A model generated the notes under the pieces. That model saw nothing but the letters and a program-made list of their open reading frames with translations, was not told the origin of the DNA and ran no database searches. A stretch of DNA of 64,000 nt. Source: Chloroflexota bacterium (GTDB lineage Bacteria; Chloroflexota; UBA11872). This document shows positions 1 to 8,232 of this stretch, piece after piece. Within the stretch, counting starts at the first letter, position 1. Each line of letters opens with the position of its first letter. The stretch covers positions 62,001-126,000 of the forward strand of contig JAJEGF010000087.1 of NCBI GenBank assembly GCA_022820025.1, in the 5' to 3' direction. Both the position numbers and the translations under genes were made by a program.

Positions 1-312
1 GCTCCGCGGGCTATTGGGGCGCTGGCCCAGCGTGGGCATGAAGTGACGGTGATCCACGTTCTTGACGAGGAATTCGTCAACCCGGCGTTTGCCGACGAGG
101 TCGAGCTGGTGGACGCCGAGGGCGGTGACGCGGTGGAAGTGCTTGGCGACGCCGACCTTCTGCACGCCTACCGCCAGGCCATCGGCGACTGGACCAGCGA
201 GTTACAACGGTTCTGTCACCGTCGGCATGTGCGCTATGTGCCGATCCGGTCGAACTGGACAGTGGAAGAGATCATGCTGCGGCGCCTGCGCGAGCACGGA
301 ACGCTGGCGTGA
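1..312 (+). CDS. DUF58 family protein, C-terminal fragment (5' end outside window)
   Basis: The frame is open from base 1 and ends at 312, so only about the last 103 residues are present. The tail contains an RYVPIRSNWTVEE segment near the C-terminus, the kind of ending seen in DUF58 proteins, which are VWA-like partners of MoxR AAA+ ATPases. The next gene starts with GTG inside this stop codon (GTGA, 309-312), so the two are translationally coupled. In MoxR-type loci DUF58 is usually followed by VWA membrane proteins, exactly as here. The role of these modules (chaperone-like assembly or maturation of envelope or metal-dependent complexes) is known only in outline. The identification rests on the C-terminal pattern and context. 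Confidence 0.7.
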   Translation, partial: APRAIGALAQRGHEVTVIHVLDEEFVNPAFADEVELVDAEGGDAVEVLGDADLLHAYRQAIGDWTSELQRFCHRRHVRYVPIRSNWTVEEIMLRRLREHGTLA

Positions 313-2147
313 GCTGGGCAGCGCCGCTCGCCTTCGTGTGGGCGGGTCTGACCCTGGCGGTCCTGGGGTTCTTTCTTCTTCGTCCGCGTCGGCAGCGCAT
401 CGTCGTGGCTTCGTTGCTCGTGTGGCGGCGCACGATCCGCGCGCGTGCCGACGACACCTGGCTGGCCTGGCTGCGCCGCCATGCCCTCTTGCTGCTTCAG
501 CTGCTGACCGTGGCGGTTTTCGCACTGGCCCTGGCGCGGCCCGAGCGACTGGCCACGGTCGAACTCGGCCCGCCAGTTGCGGTGGTGATGGACGTTTCGG
601 CATCGATGGCCATAGCCGACAGCGAGGGGACCCCGCGAATCAGGCGCGCCCGCGACGAGGCCTCCGCGTTCGTGCATTCGCTCGGCGACGACCGGCGCAT
701 ATCCCTGATAACCGCGGGCGCCGTCCCGCGAACGCTGGTCGCGCAGACCAACGACCGTGACCAAGTGACGCGCATTCTCAGCGCGATTGAGCCCGAAGCC
801 TCGCACGGCCGTCTTGACGCCGCGCTGGATATGGCGCGCTCGCTGGCCAATCCGGCGGCGGGCGGCATCGTGGCGCTCTTTACGGATCAGTCGCCAGTCG
901 AAGCTGCGAGTCCCGCATTCGCCGGGGTCCGCACGGTCGTCGTCGGGGAGCCGTCGCCGAACGTTGCCCTGGTTTCATTTCAGGTTCGGCGACGCCTCGA
1001 TAACCCTGACACGGTGCAGGGCGTCGTCGCAGCCCGAAACGACGGCACGACGGGCGTAGCAGCCGAGGTCCTGGTTGCGGCGGGCCGTGGCTCGCCGACA
1101 AGCCGGGCGATGAGTCTGACGGCAGGTGAACGCCAGATTCTGGTTTTCGACAACCTGCCGGTGGCGGCCGGTTATCAGGCCGAAGTTCGCGCGGCCGACG
1201 ACGGTCTGTCAGCCGACAACCTGGCATTTGCCTCGCTGGCCGAGCCGTCGCGGCTTTCGGTCGTCGTTGTCGGCAACGACCCGTGGCCCATCGTGCGAGC
1301 GTTGCAAGCCGTACCCGCGGTGACGGCGCAGGCCATAGCCGTCGATTCGTTTGACCAGGACAACAGTTCCGCGGACGTTTACGTGTTCCAGGGATTTGCG
1401 CCCGAGATGCTGCCTTCCGCCTCGGCGGTCTTCGTCCAGCCACCGGCTGTTCCGTCCCTCGGTCTCGATGCGCCAACTACCGCCGATTCGCATCCACTGG
1501 CCGTGGCGAACAGCCCACTGCTGCAGTCGGTCGACGTCGGCGACCTGGTGTCTGATTCGGACGTGACCTACGCGCCGCCTGCCTGGGCACGGGTGGACCT
1601 GAGCGTGGGCGAGCGTGCCCTGCTTGCCCACGGGGTCGTTGCCGGCCGCCGCACCGCCGTGATCGGTTTCGACCTGGCCGGCGCCGGAGTCAGCCAGGCG
1701 CCCTGGTTCCCGGTGTTCTGGTCAAACGTCGTCCGTTGGGCCGATCCGTTCGCCCCCCTTCCCGACGGAGCGCACCTGGAACCCGGCCGGCCGGTGCGTC
1801 TCATTCCACACCCGCGGTCCGATCGAATCGCAGTGACGAATCCGGCCAATGAAACGATCGAATTCACCATGCCGCAGCCCGCGGTCCTCGATGTGACCGT
1901 CCCTGGCGCCTATACCCTTCGCCAGTTCGTCGGCCGGGAGCTAGTGGCGCAAACGTCAATCGACTATGCGCCGGGGACGGAAACACGCGTGGGACTGGGC
2001 GGCGTCCCCGCCGGGACAGGCGCTACCGTCGATTCAGCCCAGCGGATTCAACACCAGATCGAGCTGTGGCCGTGGGCGGCGGGACTGGCCCTGGCGCTCG
2101 TGTTGGTCGAGTGGTGGGTCTTTCACCGGGTACGTGGAGTCCGCTGA
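309..2147 (+). CDS. BatA-like membrane protein with VWA domain
   Basis: 612 aa. The N-terminus has the aerotolerance-regulator (BatA) layout: a first membrane helix, a basic loop containing LLRPRRQR, and a second helix at about residues 60-78 ending ALARP. A von Willebrand A domain follows, with the MIDAS motif DVSAS at about residue 95 for divalent metal. The middle is beta-rich and probably lies outside the membrane. A C-terminal helix (about 588-605) precedes a basic tail. The start is the GTG that overlaps the upstream DUF58 stop. The next gene begins three bases after this stop. The family is thought to anchor a VWA protein for a MoxR ATPase; the client is unknown. Confidence 0.75.
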   Translation: MSWAAPLAFVWAGLTLAVLGFFLLRPRRQRIVVASLLVWRRTIRARADDTWLAWLRRHALLLLQLLTVAVFALALARPERLATVELGPPVAVVMDVSASMAIADSEGTPRIRRARDEASAFVHSLGDDRRISLITAGAVPRTLVAQTNDRDQVTRILSAIEPEASHGRLDAALDMARSLANPAAGGIVALFTDQSPVEAASPAFAGVRTVVVGEPSPNVALVSFQVRRRLDNPDTVQGVVAARNDGTTGVAAEVLVAAGRGSPTSRAMSLTAGERQILVFDNLPVAAGYQAEVRAADDGLSADNLAFASLAEPSRLSVVVVGNDPWPIVRALQAVPAVTAQAIAVDSFDQDNSSADVYVFQGFAPEMLPSASAVFVQPPAVPSLGLDAPTTADSHPLAVANSPLLQSVDVGDLVSDSDVTYAPPAWARVDLSVGERALLAHGVVAGRRTAVIGFDLAGAGVSQAPWFPVFWSNVVRWADPFAPLPDGAHLEPGRPVRLIPHPRSDRIAVTNPANETIEFTMPQPAVLDVTVPGAYTLRQFVGRELVAQTSIDYAPGTETRVGLGGVPAGTGATVDSAQRIQHQIELWPWAAGLALALVLVEWWVFHRVRGVR

Positions 2148-2150
2148 CCG

Positions 2151-4793
2151 ATGGGTCTGGAACGGCCGTGGCTGCTCATCTTGCTGGCGGCGTTGCCCGC
2201 GGCCATTTGGTTGACATCGCTCAGCGTCACCCGGCTCTCCCGGATCCGCCTTGGGATCTCGGCCCTGTTGCGCCTGATCGGCTTGACCGCGTTGGTACTT
2301 GCCCTGGCCGGCTTCGCAGTCGGACGTGACACCCGGCCCGCCACCGTCTTTGTCGTCGATACGTCCGACAGCGTGCTCTTGGCGGAGCGGGCAAATGCCC
2401 ACGCAATCATTGATTCCTTCGTTCAGGCATTCGGGGCCGACGCATCGGTGGGGGCTGTCCAGTTTGGCGCCGGCACTGCGGTACTGGCTGCGCCACAACG
2501 CTTGGACGAGGCCCCGGCCTTGCGCTCAGACCTGTCGGGACACGACAGCAACTACGAGGCGGGGATTCTGACGGCACTGGGCCTTCTCGATCCCGACGTG
2601 GGAGGGCAACTCATACTGATTTCTGATGGCGCCGGCGCTGGATCGGGGCTCGAGTCCGCAGTTCAGACAGCCGCCGCCCGTAGCGTGCCAATATCGGTTG
2701 TACCCGCTGCGGCGACTCGCGGCGCCGACCTCGTGCTTCAAGCAGTCGAAGTGCCGAACATTGTGCACAGCGACGTGGCAGTCCAGGCACGCGTTCGAAT
2801 TGCCTCACAACGGCGGACCACGGCGCGACTACGACTCTGGGACGGTGAACGCCAGATCAGTGATGGTCCAATCGCCCTGGCCACAGGTACACGCACGTAT
2901 GTTGTTGAGCTGCGGGGGCTGGCGCCAGGGTTTCACCGGCTGCGGGCAGAGCTTCTTGAAGACGCTGATCCACGGCTGGCCAACAACGTTGCCGAGGCCT
3001 ATGTGCGCGTGGCCGAGCCCGGTCGCGTACTTACGCTCGGCGACACATCACAAATCCGGGCAGCGTTGCGGACCGCCGACTTCGAGGTTCGGGACGTAGC
3101 GCCAGGCGCGCTCGGCAGCGTCGACCTAGGGCAGTTTGAGGCCGTCGTGGTCTCCAATGTACCCGCCGAAGCCATTGAGCCCGACGCGCTCGATGCCTTG
3201 CGCGCGCACGTGGCGGGCGGTCGCGGGCTGGTGGTTCTGGGCGGACCCGACAGCTTTGCCGCCGGCGGCTACCAGGGCACCGCCATGGACGAAGCACTGC
3301 CGGTCTGGTCGGACCCCACCGAGGAGACGCCCGAACCCCGCTTAGCGCTCGTTCTGGTCATCGACCGGTCGTCCAGCATGGCCGAGGGCGCCAGTGAAGG
3401 CGCCGCCAAAATCGATATGGCGATCGAGGCGGCAGTGGACGCCGTGGACCTGCTGGAAGAGGGCGACATTCTCGGCGTCATGACCTTTGACATTGACTCG
3501 CAGTGGGTGGTGCCGCCGCGCGAGTTGACGTCCGCGGCGGAGGTGACGGCAGCCGTCAACCGCATTCGGGGAATCCAGATCGGGTCGTCCACCGACCTCG
3601 CACGTGCCATGTTCTTCGCGCGGTCGCGTCTGAATCAGGTCAGCGCCTCGGTCAAGCACGTCGTGTTGCTGACCGATGGGCGAGCCCACTACGGCGATTT
3701 CGACGGCCTGACGCGCTCGTTGCGTCGGCGCGACATTACGGTTTCGTCAATCGCTGTTGGCACGCAGTCCGACCAGGAGCTCCTCGAGCGCATCGCCCGC
3801 ATCGGCAACGGTCGCTATTACTACGTGCCGGATCCGCGGTCGATTCCCCGGGTCTTGACCCAGGAAACGCTGACAGCCGGTGAGTTCGCGGTCGTCGAAC
3901 GAGAGTTTCAGCCTCGGATGGACGCGCCGAGCCCAATCTTCACCGGCGGGCTGGCGGGTCAGGAGTTGCCCGACTTGCGGGGCTACGTGCGAACTCGCGC
4001 CAAGCCCACGGCCGAAATCGTGCTGAGTTCCGACAACAACGATCCGATTCTGGCGCAGTGGCAATACGGTCGCGGTCGCGCTGTTGCCTGGACGTCCGAC
4101 GCGGGTTCGGACTGGGCTGAGGTATGGCTGGGCCGGGATGCCTTTGCCACGTTCCTGCGGCAGGCGGTTCAGTGGGTCAGTCCACTAGCGGGCGGTCTCG
4201 GCGACGGTCCACGGATCGAGGCCTCGTACGCCGACGGCGTTGCCGTGATTGAAGTCGACGCCGTCGACGCGGCCGGGCAGTTCTTGAACGGACTTGAGAC
4301 CAGGGTCTCGCTCACTGGCCCGGATGGAACCGCTCAGTCGGTGATCGTGGAACAAGTGGGTCCCGGCCGGTATCGGGCCACCGTGAACGGACTGGCACCC
4401 GGGGTATACGAGATCAGCGTGACCCAGGTGGACGACACCGGGACGGAGCGTGCGGCCAACGCAGGGCTCGTCGTTCCAGTGGGAGCCGAAGTTGGCCACA
4501 TTGCGCCTGACCACCGAGTGCTGCGGCGTGCCGCGGCAATAACCGGCGGCGTGACCATTGAATCCAGCAGCGATTTGGCCGCGCTGGCGTTACGTGGCAA
4601 TGGCGCCACGCAGCTTGGCTGGGCACAGTTGCTCACCATTGCACTGCTGGCCTTTGTGGCGGATGTCGGAGTTCGGCGATTAGTTGGAGGGCCGCGAGAA
4701 ATCCTGGACCGTTTTCGCCAGCGTGTAAGATCGTTGCGTGCGGCGCCCGGCACGTTGTGGCGCCGTCATTGGCCGATTTCGCGCACCGCCTGA
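2151..4793 (+). CDS. Large VWA / glutamine-amidotransferase-like membrane protein
   Basis: 880 aa. Two N-terminal membrane helices (about 5-25 and 38-60) are followed by a first, weaker VWA segment (VVDTSDS, about 70). Next comes a class-I glutamine-amidotransferase-like fold with GLVVLGGPDSFAAGGY (about 350), then a second, complete VWA domain with MIDAS DRSSS at about 405. A C-terminal helix (about 820-840) and a basic tail end the protein. The amidotransferase-like part shows no Cys nucleophile where one would be expected, as is usual in this family, so it is probably structural. It belongs to the same coupled run as the DUF58 and BatA-like genes. Specific function unknown. Confidence 0.72.
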   Translation: MGLERPWLLILLAALPAAIWLTSLSVTRLSRIRLGISALLRLIGLTALVLALAGFAVGRDTRPATVFVVDTSDSVLLAERANAHAIIDSFVQAFGADASVGAVQFGAGTAVLAAPQRLDEAPALRSDLSGHDSNYEAGILTALGLLDPDVGGQLILISDGAGAGSGLESAVQTAAARSVPISVVPAAATRGADLVLQAVEVPNIVHSDVAVQARVRIASQRRTTARLRLWDGERQISDGPIALATGTRTYVVELRGLAPGFHRLRAELLEDADPRLANNVAEAYVRVAEPGRVLTLGDTSQIRAALRTADFEVRDVAPGALGSVDLGQFEAVVVSNVPAEAIEPDALDALRAHVAGGRGLVVLGGPDSFAAGGYQGTAMDEALPVWSDPTEETPEPRLALVLVIDRSSSMAEGASEGAAKIDMAIEAAVDAVDLLEEGDILGVMTFDIDSQWVVPPRELTSAAEVTAAVNRIRGIQIGSSTDLARAMFFARSRLNQVSASVKHVVLLTDGRAHYGDFDGLTRSLRRRDITVSSIAVGTQSDQELLERIARIGNGRYYYVPDPRSIPRVLTQETLTAGEFAVVEREFQPRMDAPSPIFTGGLAGQELPDLRGYVRTRAKPTAEIVLSSDNNDPILAQWQYGRGRAVAWTSDAGSDWAEVWLGRDAFATFLRQAVQWVSPLAGGLGDGPRIEASYADGVAVIEVDAVDAAGQFLNGLETRVSLTGPDGTAQSVIVEQVGPGRYRATVNGLAPGVYEISVTQVDDTGTERAANAGLVVPVGAEVGHIAPDHRVLRRAAAITGGVTIESSSDLAALALRGNGATQLGWAQLLTIALLAFVADVGVRRLVGGPREILDRFRQRVRSLRAAPGTLWRRHWPISRTA

Positions 4794-4814
4794 ATCAGGC
4801 GACGGCTTGACTCC

Positions 4815-6212
4815 ATGAATCCCACCGGGCGCCTCGCGCGCATATTTCAGCAGGCTGGCTTTGACCTCTATCTCGTCGGCGGGCCGGTCCGCGATCGCAT
4901 TCTCGGGCGAACCTCGGCTGACCTGGACTTTACGACCGGGGCGCATCCGGATCGGGTGAAGGTACTGGCTCGCCGGGCGGGCGCCACAAGCATCTATACG
5001 GTGGGCGAGCGATTCGGGACTATCGGAGCCGTCTTTGAAGGCAATCCGGTGGAAATCACCACCTTTCGCTCGGAGTCCTACCGTCCCGGATCGCGCAAGC
5101 CTCGCGTCCAATTTGGCGACTCGCTGGAGGCCGACCTCAGCCGGCGCGACTTCACCATCAACGCCATGGCGCAGGATGTGCTGAACGGACGCATCATCGA
5201 TCCGCACGGCGGGCTTGCCGACCTGGTTGCCAGGCGAATCCGGGCGGTGGGCGTTGCCGACGACAGATTCACGGAAGATCCGTTGCGTGTCCTGCGCTGC
5301 GTGCGATTTGCGGCGCAACTGGACTTCGACATCGAGGCCGGAACGCTCGCGGCGGCGCGGCGGACGGCAGACGGGCTTCGTCATGTCAGCGCCGAGCGGA
5401 TTGGAGCTGAACTCAACTTGACGCTGCTCTCACCGGAGCCCGGCCGAGCTCTGGTCACGCTAATGGAAATCGGAGTGCTTGGTCTGGTAATGCCCGAGTT
5501 GATTCCCCTGCAGCAGACCGAGCAAGAAGAGCAGCGGCAGCACAAGGATGTTTTTGCCCACACCATGCGGGTGTTGGCCAACACGCCGGATGTGCCCGAG
5601 ACCCGTTGGGCGGCGCTGCTGCACGATGTGGGCAAGCCGCGGACCAAGTCCATCCGCAATCGGCGCATCCGGTTCTTCGGACACGAGGAAGTGGGCGCGC
5701 GGATGGCGCGGCGGATTCTGCGTCGGCTGAAGTTCGACGGTCGGTTGACGGATCGAGTGACGCACATCGTCAGGCTGCACATGCGCGCGAACGCCTACGA
5801 ACCGGGATGGACCGACGGGGCGGTGCGCAGGTTCATCCGTGAGGCCGGTGAGGATCTGGACACATTGATCGCCCTCTCGCGGGCCGATATCACAAGCTAT
5901 CGCCCAAGGCGCATCGAGGATGGACTGGCCCGGGTGGCCGAACTGCAAGCTCGCTGCGAGCACCTCCAGGCGGAGCGCGATGTTGCGGCGCTGGACTCTC
6001 CGCTGGATGGAAACGACCTGATGCAACTGTTCGACCGGCCGCCAGGCGTATGGATCAAGCCGATCAAGCAGTATCTGCTGGACTTGGTGTTGGATGGTGA
6101 GCTTGAGCCGGACGATGTGGCGGGCGCCCGGGTCCTCGCCGAAGCGTTTGTCCGGCGTCACGCTGAGGCCGCTGACGCAATTGAGTCGGGAGCACACCAT
6201 GCCCAGCGCTGA
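4815..6212 (+). CDS. CCA tRNA nucleotidyltransferase / poly(A) polymerase family with HD domain
   Basis: 465 aa. The N-terminal class II nucleotidyltransferase head has YLVGGPVRD at about residue 16 and the metal-binding DLD pair at about residues 36-38. RRDFTINAMA (about 111) and FTEDPLRVLRCVRFAAQ (about 152) are the classic PcnB/CCA motifs. An HD phosphohydrolase domain lies in the second half (HDVGKP, His at about 270), as in bacterial CCA enzymes that combine CCA addition with phosphodiesterase activity. Expected role: adding or repairing the 3' CCA of tRNA in the cytoplasm. A poly(A) polymerase cannot be excluded by motif reading alone. The ATG start lies 21 nt after the preceding stop, and the 3' end overlaps a small gene. 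Confidence 0.9.
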   Translation: MNPTGRLARIFQQAGFDLYLVGGPVRDRILGRTSADLDFTTGAHPDRVKVLARRAGATSIYTVGERFGTIGAVFEGNPVEITTFRSESYRPGSRKPRVQFGDSLEADLSRRDFTINAMAQDVLNGRIIDPHGGLADLVARRIRAVGVADDRFTEDPLRVLRCVRFAAQLDFDIEAGTLAAARRTADGLRHVSAERIGAELNLTLLSPEPGRALVTLMEIGVLGLVMPELIPLQQTEQEEQRQHKDVFAHTMRVLANTPDVPETRWAALLHDVGKPRTKSIRNRRIRFFGHEEVGARMARRILRRLKFDGRLTDRVTHIVRLHMRANAYEPGWTDGAVRRFIREAGEDLDTLIALSRADITSYRPRRIEDGLARVAELQARCEHLQAERDVAALDSPLDGNDLMQLFDRPPGVWIKPIKQYLLDLVLDGELEPDDVAGARVLAEAFVRRHAEAADAIESGAHHAQR

Positions 6213-6453
6213 AGCTGGCGAGTCCTGGGAACGTCTGCGAAGCTGGCTGCGGCGGCGAATCGATCAGATGGCCGCCGACGATTACTCGCGACTGCCGTCC
6301 TCGTTTGCCAGCGATGACGGTCACGTGGCTAGCGAGGCCTATACGACCGTGTTGATCGCGATGGAAGTCATCGAGGGCCGGCGAACGACGCCGGGGCGTG
6401 AACCGGGTAGGGCCCCCAGCGATTCGCGCTCGCCGACTCCAGGTCCGCCGTAG
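6199..6453 (+). CDS. Small acidic protein of unknown function
   Basis: 84 aa, starting with an ATG that overlaps the last 14 bases of the CCA enzyme gene; its stop overlaps the GTG start of the aldo/keto reductase. Residues 1-57 look like a short helical domain (SWERLRSWLRRRIDQM and AYTTVLIAMEVIEG). The last 25 residues are Pro/Gly/Arg-rich and probably disordered. No family is recognised. The overlaps on both sides argue that it is translated as part of the operon. There is no signal peptide or membrane helix, so it should be cytoplasmic. Confidence 0.55.
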   Translation: MPSAEAGESWERLRSWLRRRIDQMAADDYSRLPSSFASDDGHVASEAYTTVLIAMEVIEGRRTTPGREPGRAPSDSRSPTPGPP

Positions 6454-7424
6454 TGACCGAACCGGGCGACTATTTCTCACTTCGCACGCTCGGCACGACC
6501 GGTCTGCGGGTCACTCCGCTGTGTGTTGGCACGGCGGCGCTCGGGAATATGCCGGAGACCTTCGCGTATTCGGTAGCTGAAGACGACGCGTTGGCGGCTG
6601 TTCGGGAAACGCTTGGCAGCTCAATCAACTTCATCGATACCGCGGCGTCCTACGGGGACGGCGAGAGCGAACGGCGCATCGGAATTGTCCTGCGAGATCT
6701 CGGCGGAATCCCCGACGGCTACGTGGTTGGAACCAAGGCCGACCGCGACCTGACGACCGGCGATTTTAGCGGGGCGCAAATGCGCCGCTCGGTTGAGCGG
6801 AGCCTCGATCTATTGGGCCTCGACCGTCTGCAGCTTCTGCATCTACACGATCCGGAGCACTCGACCTTTGACGCCATCACCGCTCCCGGCGGCCCCCTGG
6901 AGGTGCTGCTGGACTTAAAAGCGGAGGGTCTGATCGAGCATCTGGGCGTGGCCGGCGGTCCGATCGACCAGGAGATCCGCTATGTCGAGACGGGCTGCTT
7001 TGAGGTGGTGGTCACACACAATCGCTACACGCTGCTAAACCGCTCCGCCGAACCATTGCTCGAGATTGCGGCCATGCGCAACGTAGCCGTGCTCAACGCA
7101 GCGCCCTACGGGAGCGGCATCCTGTCCCGCGGACCGGAATCGTATCCGCGGTACGCCTACCAGGAGGCGTCAGACGAGATGGTGGAGCGCGCGCGGCGAC
7201 TACAGGCCATCTGCGACAGATACGGAATCCCGCTGGCGGCGGCCGCGCTCCAGTTCTCACTCAAGGACCAGCGCATCGTCTCAACAATAGTTGGCGCCAG
7301 CCGGCCCGACCGCATCGAGAAGACGCTGGTCCTGGCCGCGTTCGAGATTCCTGACGAGCTCTGGGAAGAACTGGCATCGGTCCCATCGTCGTCCATCGAT
7401 CCGGAAACGCACCGTTGGAATTGA
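6453..7424 (+). CDS. Aldo/keto reductase
   Basis: 323 aa, the usual length for the family. The NAD(P)H-dependent TIM-barrel signature is clear: FIDTAASYGDGESERRIG supplies the catalytic Asp and Tyr (about 60-66), VVGTKADRD the Lys, and LLHLHDPEH the His. The C-terminal cofactor region is IVSTIVGASRPDRI. The overall pattern is closest to aldose 1-dehydrogenase / L-fucose dehydrogenase-type members, which would fit the fucosidases further along, but the substrate cannot be fixed from sequence. The start is a GTG overlapping the previous stop; no better in-frame start is seen. Confidence 0.85.
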   Translation: MTEPGDYFSLRTLGTTGLRVTPLCVGTAALGNMPETFAYSVAEDDALAAVRETLGSSINFIDTAASYGDGESERRIGIVLRDLGGIPDGYVVGTKADRDLTTGDFSGAQMRRSVERSLDLLGLDRLQLLHLHDPEHSTFDAITAPGGPLEVLLDLKAEGLIEHLGVAGGPIDQEIRYVETGCFEVVVTHNRYTLLNRSAEPLLEIAAMRNVAVLNAAPYGSGILSRGPESYPRYAYQEASDEMVERARRLQAICDRYGIPLAAAALQFSLKDQRIVSTIVGASRPDRIEKTLVLAAFEIPDELWEELASVPSSSIDPETHRWN

Positions 7425-7500
7425 ATCCGATCCCATACTTGACTTCATCCGGATGTCGGGCATTGCGGCCGGGCGAAACTGAGCGCCGGCGGAGGGACTG

Positions 7501-8178
7501 ATGAGCATCGGCGGTTCGAGTCGGGTTTTCGTCGGCCTGATTGTGGTGGCGGTCGGGGTGCTGCTGCTCCTTGGCAACCTGGGGCTCCGCGAATTCAGCC
7601 CGTGGGAATACGCGCCGTCGCTCCTCATCGTCCTGGGTCTTTGGGCGTTGGTTCGCAGCGGTTTTCGCGGGTCAATTGGTCCCTGGGTTCTGATCGGCAT
7701 CGGGGTGGCCGTTCAGCTCTCAGTTCTCGACGAGGTTCCGGACGTCGTTCGCGGGGCCACTTGGCCGGTACTCATCATCGTCGCGGGCGTGCTATTGATC
7801 CTCACACGGGCGTCATTCGGCGGTGGCGGATCCACAACCAGCCGGTCCGGCGGCGGGTTGAATCACGTGGCCGTGTTCAACAGCGTGAATGACGAAGTGG
7901 ATGGACCGTTCACCGGCTTGCAGGCGACGACGCTGTTCGGCGGGGCGGAATACGACCTGCGAAGGGCCCGCGTCGAGCGGCCGCCGGCAGTCATTGACGT
8001 GACCTGCATGTTCGGCGGCGTGGAACTGCGCGTACCGGAGGACTGGACCGTCCACAGCGACGTCGTGGCCCTGTTTGGGGGCGTTGACGACAAACGCGAG
8101 GACTCGGGCGCCGAGGACGAGGCGACGGTGAGCATCCGTGGCACCGTTCTGTTCGGCGGGCTAACGATCAAGGACTGA
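7501..8178 (+). CDS. LiaF-like membrane protein (DUF5668/cell-wall-active response C-terminal domain)
   Basis: 225 aa. Three to four N-terminal membrane helices (about 8-30, 37-55, 58-75, 82-100) are followed by a Gly/Ser linker. A beta-helical C-terminal domain has the repeated FGG turns typical of the LiaF/DUF2154 fold (TLFGGAEYDLRRA, CMFGGVELRVPEDW, ALFGGVDD, VLFGGLTIKD). LiaF proteins in Firmicutes restrain envelope-stress two-component systems. No LiaRS pair is present here, so the role is inferred only as envelope-associated. An SD-like GGAGGG precedes the ATG. Confidence 0.75.
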   Translation: MSIGGSSRVFVGLIVVAVGVLLLLGNLGLREFSPWEYAPSLLIVLGLWALVRSGFRGSIGPWVLIGIGVAVQLSVLDEVPDVVRGATWPVLIIVAGVLLILTRASFGGGGSTTSRSGGGLNHVAVFNSVNDEVDGPFTGLQATTLFGGAEYDLRRARVERPPAVIDVTCMFGGVELRVPEDWTVHSDVVALFGGVDDKREDSGAEDEATVSIRGTVLFGGLTIKD

Positions 8179-8232
8179 CGCGCCAACGCGCGGCTCGTAT
8201 GCTTCAAGCGATTGAGTCTGGGAAGCGATGCA

